Of a stretch of DNA of 64,000 nt, positions 24,932 to 33,439 are shown one piece after another (the first letter of the stretch is position 1; each line of letters begins with the position of its first letter). The position numbers were made by a program, and so were the translations under genes. This DNA comes from Sphingobacteriales bacterium 44-15 (lineage in GTDB: Bacteria; Bacteroidota; Bacteroidia; Chitinophagales; Chitinophagaceae), in assembly GCA_001899685.1 (NCBI GenBank), contig MKWG01000043.1, forward strand, positions 453,942-517,941, written 5' to 3'. The notes under the pieces are model-generated. The model saw only the letters and a list, made by a program, of their open reading frames with translations, was not told the DNA's origin and did no database searches.

Positions 24932-26671
24932 TTAGATATTCTGTTTTTTCAGCTCATCAATGATATATTCAGAGGCGCGCATGGAAAGTGCCAGTATGGT
25001 CCAGGTGATATTTTTATCTGCCTGCGAAGTGAAAGCTGCGCCGTCCACCACGAAAAGGTTTTTACAATCATGGGCCTGATTCCATTTGTTAAGCGCTGAT
25101 GTTTTGGGGTCGCTGCCCATCCTGGCAGTGCCTCCTTCATGTATGATGCGTCCCGGCGCTTCCAGCCCGTATTTGCTTTCAGGCCCGTCATTGCCGCCCC
25201 AGGTGATCACTGCGCCCATATTGTGCATGATCTCTTTGAAGGTTTCTTTCATGTGCTTCGCCTGCTTTACTTCATAGTCGCTCCATTTTACATTAAAGCG
25301 AAGCACGGGTATGCCATATTTATCCACAACGTTGGGATCTATTTCACAATAGTTATCCCGCCGGGGCACTGCTTCCCCTCTGCCGGCCATTCCCACACCT
25401 GCCCCATAGAAGAAGCGCTGATCTTCTTTCAGTGATGCGCCATAGCCTCCGGCTTCTTTCTTTTTGCCATTAACAGGATAATCACCGTTCTGGCTTTCTA
25501 TGCCCATGCCAAAACCGTATGCCGGCATATCCATTCCCCCCCAGTATTCAACATGATAGCCACGCGGGAAATCCAGCTTTTTATTATCACCCCACCAGGG
25601 TGAGTATACATGCATACCTCCCACGCCATCCTCATTATAGCGTTTCCTGCCAAATAATTTCGGGAGATACCCGCCGAGTGCTGCACCGGTAGAATCATGC
25701 AGATAGCGACCCACCACATCGCTCGAATTGGCAAGACCGTTGGGATGCGCCTTTGATTTGGAATTGAGCATCAGCCGGGCCGTTTCGCAGGCGCTGGCCG
25801 CAAGGATCACCACCTTCCCGTTCACCTGGTATTCATCCATATCTTCTTTGCTTACATACGATACGCCGGTAGCTTTGCCGCTGTCATCTGTAAGCACTTC
25901 ACGTGCCATGGCATTAGCGATAACATCAATATTACCTGTGGCTATGGCAGGATTCACTAAAACCGATCCGCTGGAAAAATCTGCATAAAACTGGCAGGAC
26001 CTGCCGCATTGCCCGCAATACACGCAGGTTCCCCTTTCGTCATTGATTGGCTTCGTGAGCATGGAAAGACGGCCGGGGATCACCCTTACACCCGTTTTGG
26101 TAGCGGCATCTTTAATAAATAATTCGTGAAGACGGGGCTTGGGCGGCGGAAGAAAAAACCCGTCGGGGTCATTCTCCAGTCCTTCATTAGTGCCAAATAC
26201 ACCGATCAGTTTATCTACCCTGTCATAAAAAGGCCTGATATCATCATAACTTATCGGCCAGTTCTCACCAAGCCCGTCAATATCTTTTCTCTTAAAATCA
26301 TGGGGACCGAAACGAAGGGATATCCTTCCCCAGTGATTGGTGCGTCCACCCATCATACGGGCACGAAACCAATCCCATTCTGTGCCTGAAGTTTTGGTAT
26401 ACGGTTCCCCATCTATCTCCCAGCCACCATAGCAGGCGTCAAAATCACCGAAGGGCCGGTAGCGGGTGCCTGAGCCACGACGGGGTGATTCATAAGGCCA
26501 CTTGAACTGGGTAACATTTTTCTTGGGATCGAAGAGCACCCCGGCTTCCAGAAGACAGACTTTTAAGCCGGCCTTTGCCAGGATATAGGAAGCCATCCCA
26601 CCTCCTGCTCCCGAGCCAACAATAACTACATCATAATTCTTTGGGTTCTTTTTGATCTGGAAATCTCCCAT
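24932..26671 (-). CDS. GMC family flavoprotein oxidoreductase
   Basis: The 579-residue protein has the FAD-binding loop GSGAGGGMA (about 19-27), GRTNHWGRISLR (about 109-120) and the C-terminal GMC region with HEGGTARMG and DGAAFTSQ. This matches the large subunit of gluconate 2-dehydrogenase-type sugar oxidoreductases. An unusual feature is CVYCGQCGRSC at 216-226, in which Cys216, 219, 222 and 226 have the spacing of a ferredoxin [4Fe-4S] site. It has no signal peptide of its own and probably travels with the subunit 3 partner. The true sugar substrate is unknown. Confidence 0.9.
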   Translation of the reverse strand: MGDFQIKKNPKNYDVVIVGSGAGGGMASYILAKAGLKVCLLEAGVLFDPKKNVTQFKWPYESPRRGSGTRYRPFGDFDACYGGWEIDGEPYTKTSGTEWDWFRARMMGGRTNHWGRISLRFGPHDFKRKDIDGLGENWPISYDDIRPFYDRVDKLIGVFGTNEGLENDPDGFFLPPPKPRLHELFIKDAATKTGVRVIPGRLSMLTKPINDERGTCVYCGQCGRSCQFYADFSSGSVLVNPAIATGNIDVIANAMAREVLTDDSGKATGVSYVSKEDMDEYQVNGKVVILAASACETARLMLNSKSKAHPNGLANSSDVVGRYLHDSTGAALGGYLPKLFGRKRYNEDGVGGMHVYSPWWGDNKKLDFPRGYHVEYWGGMDMPAYGFGMGIESQNGDYPVNGKKKEAGGYGASLKEDQRFFYGAGVGMAGRGEAVPRRDNYCEIDPNVVDKYGIPVLRFNVKWSDYEVKQAKHMKETFKEIMHNMGAVITWGGNDGPESKYGLEAPGRIIHEGGTARMGSDPKTSALNKWNQAHDCKNLFVVDGAAFTSQADKNITWTILALSMRASEYIIDELKKQNI

Positions 26672-26767
26672 AGCAAAAATTAAATTAAAAGTTCTTTAAA
26701 AGTGTGCCCTAAATGTAGTACTTTCTGCAGTAATGCAATGCTGTTTTTACCATTTAAAACATAATCG

Positions 26768-28981
26768 TTATAAACTCATCTGCCGCATAATAACATTCAC
26801 ATTTTTCTTAAAGGCTTTCAGCGCTTTCTCCTGCATAAGAATAAAGCTATTGTCTTCCAGCCTTCCCCAAACTTTCTCCATTTCTTCTTTATTGTCAAAT
26901 ACCATCAACCGGAATGGATTGCTGTAATCCTTTGCGCGGGATTCGTAAATACCTTCCGTAAGCCACTCTTTGGTATCAATAGACTTCCGGAGCATTGCTG
27001 CGAAATGGTCTTTTGAAAATTTGGATACGGGAACGCCGTTCAATATACGCCAGGCAACCATGGCATGCTCAAATTTCAATTTGTCATACTGCTCTCCCTG
27101 TTCCCTGTAAAATGCATGCACATCGTCCCAGCTACTGATCTTTCCTGTATGGATTTGCTTCCTGAATTTCATCAGCTCCGGTGCAGCTATCAGTTGCCCA
27201 CCAACATTTATCCACGCTACAACGCTGCCCGCCCGCGGGATCTTTTTTAAGAAAGCGGGAAAATTCTTTATAGCGTTGGCAGTAATGAATTGTATGCTCT
27301 GCACTGCTGCATAATAGTTGACCAGTTCTTTAAAAATGATATATGCCTGCTGCGCTTTAAGGATAACACATTTCCTGTCGCTGTTCTCTATGCCCTCTGC
27401 CAGAATTTCCAACCGCTCAGTCAATCCATCATTTTTCTCCAGCAGCTTTTTACCTATCCGCACATATTGTTCATCAGGTAATGCCTGCTGCATTTTTTCA
27501 TACCGGGCATACGCCTTCCCTGTATACAGGCAAAGCAACCGCAGCGCCTTTAATATTTCGTTGATGGTATCGGGAGCGAGGGAATCAAATTCTATCCGCT
27601 GCACTTTTTCAATTCTTGCGTCCCTGTCGTTATACTTCCATTCATTCCTGGCTATGGCATAGATATTATACATAAACCAGTAGGCCGGCATCAAAAGCAA
27701 CTGATCATTTGCCACGTCATTGCTGATCAGTGTAAAAGGGAAAGGCATATCCAGCTCCGCAGGATAATCGCCTTTGGCGATTATATTGAAAGAGGCAAAG
27801 CGGGAATTGTGCTTAAGGCTTACACACAGCCCCGGCCAGAAGCCACGCCCTGCGATCAGCTCACCGTCAGGGCTACGCGAATTATGATTAGAACCGATAG
27901 TAGCGCCCGCTGCCATATTGCTTTGCCCTAACACGGTTGCCGCACACAGGAAAGAGTTATTATGATGCTGCTCATGCGAAGGAAATATCAAAGAATTCAA
28001 TACTTCACAACATGATATCGTAGAATTGTTCCCCAGGTAAGCATTAATCAGCCTGGCGCCATATTTTAATTGTGAATGACTTGCCATAATGAACCTTACA
28101 GCCTTCACTCCATAAAATGCTTTACATCCCAGTCCCATCACACCATTTACCATTTCACACCCCTCTCCTATCTGTGAGGGCGCTTCAGGAGAGGAATTGA
28201 CCGTAATATTTTTCAGCTTGTTCGCGCCTTTGATATAGGCATCAGTACCGATCCACGCATCTTTGATGATACTTGTATTCTTGATGATAGTACGATCTCC
28301 GATCTTTCCATAGTAGCCTCTTTGCACATCATATTCTTTCTGAGTAAACTGCTTGAACTTTTCCAGCATCACATCGTCATCCCTGTACTTCGACCATAGC
28401 CATGCATCCCCCGGCAGCATCCGTGTGAACGGGACGACTTTCCGTCCCCCGTTTTCATTACATATTTCCAGCCATATCCTTATGTCTTCTGCTTCGCCTT
28501 CCTTAATGATCCCGTTCCCGAATTTGGCAGTGCTTGTGGTGGCCAGTTCATTGATATTCACCAGTATCACTTCGCTGCCGATGATATAATGAGAAAGATA
28601 ATTAACATTATCCACCACCACATTATCGCCAAAATCGCAACTGATAATAGTACTGTTGTACAAACCCACAGGCATCCGCAGGTTATGATATTCTAAAAAA
28701 CAGGATTCCAGCTTACCTATACGGACCAGCCCGAAGAATTTGCAGTTCTTTACCAGTTCGGGATTAAAATCATCCCCTACCAGGATCTTATTCCAGTTAT
28801 CAGAAGTATTGCGGTTGCGCACCAGCACCTCTATTTCCCAGGCAGTTAATCCGCGATACTGAATACCGCTCCGGTTTTGAATATTGCGCAGATGATATTC
28901 GTCTTTGTCTTCCGGTAGGTATTCGGCAGCGATAAAATTATATCCCAGCGAGTCAATGCTTTTTTTGGTGATATGGTTCAT
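26768..28981 (-). CDS. DUF4954 family protein with left-handed beta-helix
   Basis: The 737-residue protein resembles the DUF4954 proteins common in Bacteroidota. Residues about 90-400 show hexapeptide-like strands (for example IGTDAYIKGANKL, MVNGVMGLGCKAFYG), the pattern of the left-handed beta-helix seen in acyl- and nucleotidyl-transferases. The C-terminal part is helical. Function is unknown. ATG 28981 is used; a frame extension to 29080 would translate the palindrome at 29049-29074, so it is rejected. It lies upstream of the GMC gene on the same strand. Confidence 0.82.
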   Translation of the reverse strand: MNHITKKSIDSLGYNFIAAEYLPEDKDEYHLRNIQNRSGIQYRGLTAWEIEVLVRNRNTSDNWNKILVGDDFNPELVKNCKFFGLVRIGKLESCFLEYHNLRMPVGLYNSTIISCDFGDNVVVDNVNYLSHYIIGSEVILVNINELATTSTAKFGNGIIKEGEAEDIRIWLEICNENGGRKVVPFTRMLPGDAWLWSKYRDDDVMLEKFKQFTQKEYDVQRGYYGKIGDRTIIKNTSIIKDAWIGTDAYIKGANKLKNITVNSSPEAPSQIGEGCEMVNGVMGLGCKAFYGVKAVRFIMASHSQLKYGARLINAYLGNNSTISCCEVLNSLIFPSHEQHHNNSFLCAATVLGQSNMAAGATIGSNHNSRSPDGELIAGRGFWPGLCVSLKHNSRFASFNIIAKGDYPAELDMPFPFTLISNDVANDQLLLMPAYWFMYNIYAIARNEWKYNDRDARIEKVQRIEFDSLAPDTINEILKALRLLCLYTGKAYARYEKMQQALPDEQYVRIGKKLLEKNDGLTERLEILAEGIENSDRKCVILKAQQAYIIFKELVNYYAAVQSIQFITANAIKNFPAFLKKIPRAGSVVAWINVGGQLIAAPELMKFRKQIHTGKISSWDDVHAFYREQGEQYDKLKFEHAMVAWRILNGVPVSKFSKDHFAAMLRKSIDTKEWLTEGIYESRAKDYSNPFRLMVFDNKEEMEKVWGRLEDNSFILMQEKALKAFKKNVNVIMRQMSL

Positions 28982-29048
28982 AAGAGATTTGAAATATACA
29001 CTGTTTTCAAATGGCTTATATGAAGGTTGCAGTTTACAGGTTGCCTCA

Positions 29049-29074
29049 CAGACGCAAGACATGCCTTGCGTCTG
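29049..29074. repeat. REP-like perfect palindrome
   Basis: CAGACGCAAG (29049-29058) and CTTGCGTCTG (29065-29074) form a perfect 10-base-pair stem with a 6-base loop. It lies between the ThuA-fusion gene and the DUF4954 gene, next to a heptad tract. The 10-mer CATGCCTTGC within it also occurs intergenically at 39218-39227 and 63841-63850. Confidence 0.75.
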
Positions 29075-29090
29075 TAGCATACTTATGCAT

Positions 29091-29149
29091 GAGACCTTAT
29101 ACCTTCCTCCTTTACCTTATACCTCACCCCTCACACCTTATATCCTCTA
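29091..29149 (-). repeat. heptad tract after the ThuA-fusion gene
   Basis: Read on the minus strand it begins directly after the TAG stop (29150-29152) and runs through eight units in 7-base phase (for example GATATAA, GGTGTGA, GGGGTGA, GGTATAA). Confidence 0.75.
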
Positions 29150-32100
29150 CTATTTCGCCAACAGTTCTATACTAACAACCCCTACCTGGTTCTTCGCCGA
29201 TGCATCTTTGGCCCGGCTCACTATATAAAGATCCTGTTTGCCCTTTTCCTGTATCGTATTAAAAAGCATACGAAGCTTTGCTGTTTTTTGACTGGAATTG
29301 CCGGGAGCATTCAGCACCGCCTCGCCTAATTTCTTCCCGTCAGGAGCGCCCAGCCGCAACTCAAATATATAAGCGCCTGCAGGTGCATCCCTCCAGCCAA
29401 TTGTCAATTCTGCTCCGGTTACATCCTGCAGGTCAAGGCTGTCTATAGCAAACCAGGCATTTTCTGCCGGGGCTACCATCACCTGATTCCCTCCCAGCTT
29501 AACCTTACTGTATTTTTCCATACGGGTAACATCGCTGAGGTTAAACTTACTGCTGAACAATACGGCAGCGCCGCTACCAGTAAGCGCTTTTATACCACTG
29601 CCACCCTTGTCAGCATAGGTAGCCGATATATATAAGGCTTCGTCTGTCTTCGCTTCTTTAACGGGAATACTGCCCCTGGCAGGAAGTGATTTTTTCAGGG
29701 ATGACTGATCAGCAAGGGTAAGTATCCACTGCACTATTTGTTTGGCATCGCTTTCCGCAAGATCAGGATGAGCAGCCATTGCCGTTTCACCCCATACACC
29801 GCCGCCGCCTTTTATGATCTTATTAGTAAGGTAGCCCGTCGCCTTCTGATCTTTCTGGTATCGTTTCGCCACTTCGGTAAAAGCAGGCCCGATAGATTTT
29901 TCATCAATCTTGTGGCAGGTCTTGCAATCGAGCGAGAGCATGGTTGTCTTGCCATTCATAGCGGCAACCGCAGTCTGATGCCCCTGCGGCATGGAAGCTT
30001 TATCCTTACCTTCCATATAATCTGCAGTAACATACAGATTCCTGTCATCTACATTTTCGCCATCTTCCTTGTCATGGATCATCACCGTATAGCTGACCGG
30101 CCGGCCGGCAAAATAAAATTGCTGGTTGCCTGATACCTGCACCGACACCTGTGGCGCCGTATTGCCGGCATATACATTCACCACATCACTTTTAGCTGAA
30201 GCACCTTTATCATCTTTTACCTCCACGGAAACAGCATAATCACCTGCTTTATCAAGCGCCAGCTCTACAGCAGGCTCCGCGGTTTCTTTCGTTTGCCCGC
30301 TACCGGTAGTCCATACATAAGTAAGCTTATCGTTTTCAGGATCTTTTGCTTCAACGGAAGCTTTTATCGTCAATGGCGTCGGGCCGGAAGTTTGATCCAC
30401 CTTTATACCCGTTACTTTAGGCGGACGGTTGCCCCCGTTATAATCAATGCGGCTCAACCCTGCGTCATCATTTTTGGCAAACCAGCCGGAGCCGTATTCC
30501 AGTACATAGAGCCGTCCATCGGGCCCTACTTCCACATCAATAGCATTATGGAATTTAGTATGCTCCATAAAAGGCTCCATCATATCAAAGTCGCCGTTGG
30601 GCAGCATAGTAATTACTTTCATCCAGCCGCGTATCCAGTCGTAGATAAACAGCTTATCATTATAATAATCAGGATAACGTGTTTCTTTGGGGAACATGTC
30701 GGTATAATATACCGGGCCTGCCATGGCATTGCGCCCGCCCGTGCCTACCTGGGGAAAATCGGCAGAAGGGGCATAAGGATACCAGATGAATGCGGGAGCT
30801 ACCGGGGGCAGATTCCTCAAACCCGTATTATTCCTCGATTCATTAACAGGATGCTCCGGGTCAAAAGTGGGACCCGACTGGCCGGTCGCATAGTCGTACC
30901 TGTTATAAGGATAATTATTCCCTACGAAAAGCGGCCATCCGAAATAACCGGCTTTACGCGCCTGGTTCAGCTCATCATAACCGCGGGGACCCCGCACGCC
31001 TATGCTGTCTTCACCGGCATCCGGTCCTACTTCTCCCCAATACAGGAAACTGTTCTTTTGATCCACAGAGATGCGGTAGGGATTCCTGTTACCCATTACA
31101 TATATCTCCGGGCGAGTGCTGTCCATGCCTTTCGGGAAAAGATTACCATCGGGGATCTCATAAGTGCCGTCGTCTTTAATACGTATACGCAATATCTTAC
31201 CCCTGAGGTCATTGGTATTCCCCGAGCTCCTGCGGGCGTCGTACTGCAAATGACCGGGACGGTCATCTATTGGCCCATAGCCTTTGCTGGTGTAGGTCTG
31301 CCCGGGCTCATTGAAAGGAGTGGTATTATCCCCTGCCGATACATACAACAAACCATCCGGTCCGAATGCCACAGAACCGCCCGTATGGCAGCAGATCTCA
31401 CGCTGGGAATAGAACTGAAGAACTACTTTTTCACTCTTTACATCAATCGTATCGTTTTCAAAAGTAAAACGCGACAACCTGTTCACCGATGTATCAATAG
31501 GACTGTAAAAAATATATACCCAATGGTTCTTGCTGAAGTTGGGATCTTTGGAAATACCCAGCACCCCTTCTTCGGCGTTGGCTTTGCCATCGGATGTTTT
31601 GAAATAAGCATGCAGAAAACCTACCTGCTTTAATGTCTTTGTTTCATTTTTATACAGCATGATCTCCCCTCTCCGCTGCGTGATCAGGATATCAAAATTG
31701 GGAAGAATGGTCATTTCAGTGGGCTCAAAAAATTCTCCCTGGATAAGCGGCGTTTTTGTAAACCTGTCCTCATCCGGGGGATATTGCGCGGTAGCCTTGC
31801 TGTAATTGAGATTATTATTATCACCTATTGCATATTGAATGCCGCCGAGTATGTGCTGTAAATACAGCGGGTCGCTATAAGATTCGTCCGTATGCCCCAG
31901 CTCTGTATAAAAAGCCCGCCCGCCATCATAATCGTGGTACCATGTCATAGGGTGATCATCACCGTTCTTTCCTCCCTCATAGCTTTTTTCATCAATGCTG
32001 ATCAGCACATGCACGTCCTTATTGAGCTTTTTAAAATTATACCATTCGTCTTTGCGGGTCCAAACATCAGGCAGGTGTTTGGTAGAAGGATGCGTTTTGT

Positions 32101-32542
32101 CTTTCACTATCAGCTTCGCTTCCTGCTGGCGGGGGTGGCTCAGGAAATAGGCGCCTACCAGCCTGTTGTACCATCCCCAGTCATATTCAGCATCTGCAGC
32201 GGCATGTATCCCCATATACCCGCCACCGGACTGTATATACCGTTCAAGTGCAATGCGCTCATGCGTATTGAGCAAAGGCCCCGTAGTATTGAGAAAAACA
32301 ACCGCGGAGTATTTTTTAAGGGTGTCTTCGTTGAACATGGATGCGTCAGTAGTGCTGTCTACGTCAAAACCATTTTCCTGTCCAAGCTTTTGAATGGCCG
32401 GGATGCCCACGGCAATGGACTCATGGTGAAAACCAGCCGTCTTGGCAAAAACAAGCACCCGCGGGTTGCCGCTTCGCTTGTTGCAGGAAAATAAAAACAG
32501 GATCAGAATAACAGGGAAGAGTTGAAGAAGTAATTTTTTCAT
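29150..32542 (-). CDS. lipoprotein fusion: ThuA, PQQ-type sugar dehydrogenase, PKD, cytochrome c, CBM
   Basis: The 1130-residue protein is a lipoprotein (lipobox LFSC, Cys20). In order it has a ThuA-like trehalose-utilisation domain (about 25-240, HAAADAEYDWGWY), a soluble glucose/sorbosone dehydrogenase beta-propeller (about 270-690, GEVGPDAGEDS, YDWIRGWMK), a PKD domain (about 715-800), a cytochrome c domain with CKTCH at 873-877 and probable Met ligand near 922, and a C-terminal CBM6-like beta domain (about 965-1130). It probably oxidises a sugar outside the inner membrane and passes electrons to its own haem. ATG 32542 is used. It is divergent from the CrtA-like gene. Confidence 0.88.
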   Translation of the reverse strand: MKKLLLQLFPVILILFLFSCNKRSGNPRVLVFAKTAGFHHESIAVGIPAIQKLGQENGFDVDSTTDASMFNEDTLKKYSAVVFLNTTGPLLNTHERIALERYIQSGGGYMGIHAAADAEYDWGWYNRLVGAYFLSHPRQQEAKLIVKDKTHPSTKHLPDVWTRKDEWYNFKKLNKDVHVLISIDEKSYEGGKNGDDHPMTWYHDYDGGRAFYTELGHTDESYSDPLYLQHILGGIQYAIGDNNNLNYSKATAQYPPDEDRFTKTPLIQGEFFEPTEMTILPNFDILITQRRGEIMLYKNETKTLKQVGFLHAYFKTSDGKANAEEGVLGISKDPNFSKNHWVYIFYSPIDTSVNRLSRFTFENDTIDVKSEKVVLQFYSQREICCHTGGSVAFGPDGLLYVSAGDNTTPFNEPGQTYTSKGYGPIDDRPGHLQYDARRSSGNTNDLRGKILRIRIKDDGTYEIPDGNLFPKGMDSTRPEIYVMGNRNPYRISVDQKNSFLYWGEVGPDAGEDSIGVRGPRGYDELNQARKAGYFGWPLFVGNNYPYNRYDYATGQSGPTFDPEHPVNESRNNTGLRNLPPVAPAFIWYPYAPSADFPQVGTGGRNAMAGPVYYTDMFPKETRYPDYYNDKLFIYDWIRGWMKVITMLPNGDFDMMEPFMEHTKFHNAIDVEVGPDGRLYVLEYGSGWFAKNDDAGLSRIDYNGGNRPPKVTGIKVDQTSGPTPLTIKASVEAKDPENDKLTYVWTTGSGQTKETAEPAVELALDKAGDYAVSVEVKDDKGASAKSDVVNVYAGNTAPQVSVQVSGNQQFYFAGRPVSYTVMIHDKEDGENVDDRNLYVTADYMEGKDKASMPQGHQTAVAAMNGKTTMLSLDCKTCHKIDEKSIGPAFTEVAKRYQKDQKATGYLTNKIIKGGGGVWGETAMAAHPDLAESDAKQIVQWILTLADQSSLKKSLPARGSIPVKEAKTDEALYISATYADKGGSGIKALTGSGAAVLFSSKFNLSDVTRMEKYSKVKLGGNQVMVAPAENAWFAIDSLDLQDVTGAELTIGWRDAPAGAYIFELRLGAPDGKKLGEAVLNAPGNSSQKTAKLRMLFNTIQEKGKQDLYIVSRAKDASAKNQVGVVSIELLAK

Positions 32543-32640
32543 TTGTGGAATCGTTAACCGTTTTAAACAAGATCGTAAATGTAAGGTCATTTCCGTTAAT
32601 ATATGTAACAGCAGGAAAATTTTCACCGTAGGTTTGCAAT

Positions 32641-33354
32641 ATGCCAGCCACCTGCAAGCCTCCGTTAGTATCCATAACCATAATAAAATATCCTAAGCAG
32701 TATATTTTTTTCGCACTGCTCGCGATGGCAATACACCGGCTGCCACTGTTGGTCAACCGGGGTATTTACTTTTGGAAATTACTGGGCTGCGGAAAGGGAG
32801 GCGGCTTCAGCAGGCAGCCCGACTGGCGGCAATGGGCTGTACTCACATCAGGGGATCAGATTGATTTCAGCAAAATATCGCATGAACAGTTGTTAAAAAA
32901 ATTATATGGAAATTTTATTGCCGGCTGGTATCGTTTCTTTCGCTGCGGGGTCAGTACGATATTGCTGGAGCCTGTATCAGGCCATGGCTGTTGGGATGGC
33001 AAACAGCCATTCGGGTCATTGGCACCAGGAGCTGTTCCGGTGGCCCCGGTCGCGGTGCTCACGAGGGCCACTATCAGGGCTGGCAAAATAAAGCGCTTCT
33101 GGGAACATATGGATGAAGTTTCACACCAGCTCCACCGGGTACCGGGACTTATAAGCTCACTGAGCATTGGTGAAATACCATTTCTGAAACAGGCGACCTT
33201 CAGTATATGGAACTCATCAGAAGACATGCATGCATTTGCATATGGTACAGTCCGGCACATCAACGTTGTGCAAAAAACAAGGGAGGAAAAATGGTACACG
33301 GAAGAGCTGTTTGTAAGATTCAAAGTGCTGGTGGAATATAGGAGCGTACTATAA
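32641..33354 (+). CDS. spheroidene monooxygenase (CrtA)-like protein
   Basis: The 237-residue protein has the C-terminal signature of the CrtA-like family: VLTRATIRAGKIKRFW, PGLISSLSIGEIPFLKQATFSIW, MHAFAY and EEKWYTEELFVRF. In purple bacteria CrtA adds oxygen to carotenoids. Here there are no other carotenoid genes in the window, so the substrate is uncertain. The N-terminal 100 residues are less conserved, with a hydrophobic stretch near residues 22-35. A terminator hairpin follows at 33391-33418. Confidence 0.75.
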   Translation: MPATCKPPLVSITIIKYPKQYIFFALLAMAIHRLPLLVNRGIYFWKLLGCGKGGGFSRQPDWRQWAVLTSGDQIDFSKISHEQLLKKLYGNFIAGWYRFFRCGVSTILLEPVSGHGCWDGKQPFGSLAPGAVPVAPVAVLTRATIRAGKIKRFWEHMDEVSHQLHRVPGLISSLSIGEIPFLKQATFSIWNSSEDMHAFAYGTVRHINVVQKTREEKWYTEELFVRFKVLVEYRSVL

Positions 33355-33390
33355 TTTTTCTTTACTCCGCTGAAGATAAGTTTACAGTAA

Positions 33391-33418
33391 AAAGGCTGCC
33401 CCGTATTGAGCAGCCTTT
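33391..33418. terminator. bidirectional terminator between the CrtA-like gene and the RND operon
   Basis: AAAGGCTGC (33391-33399) and GCAGCCTTT (33410-33418) form a perfect 9-base-pair stem with a 10-base loop. A-rich sequence precedes it and T-rich sequence follows, so it can work for both converging genes. Confidence 0.85.
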
Positions 33419-33439
33419 AATATAATTATAACAGTACTA

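Noticed and set aside
24932-26671. full gluconate dehydrogenase operon with cytochrome subunit
   Set aside because: The large and small subunit genes are adjacent, but no cytochrome gene is next to them. The haem domain of the ThuA fusion (29150-32542) belongs to another protein.
28982-29080. N-terminal extension of the DUF4954 protein
   Set aside because: The extension would translate the palindrome at 29049-29074; ATG 28981 gives a sequence that starts like the rest of the family.
30293-31633. 446-residue open frame on the plus strand
   Set aside because: It is antisense to the ThuA/dehydrogenase fusion, whose domains are clear. The translation has no recognisable domain and an unnatural composition.
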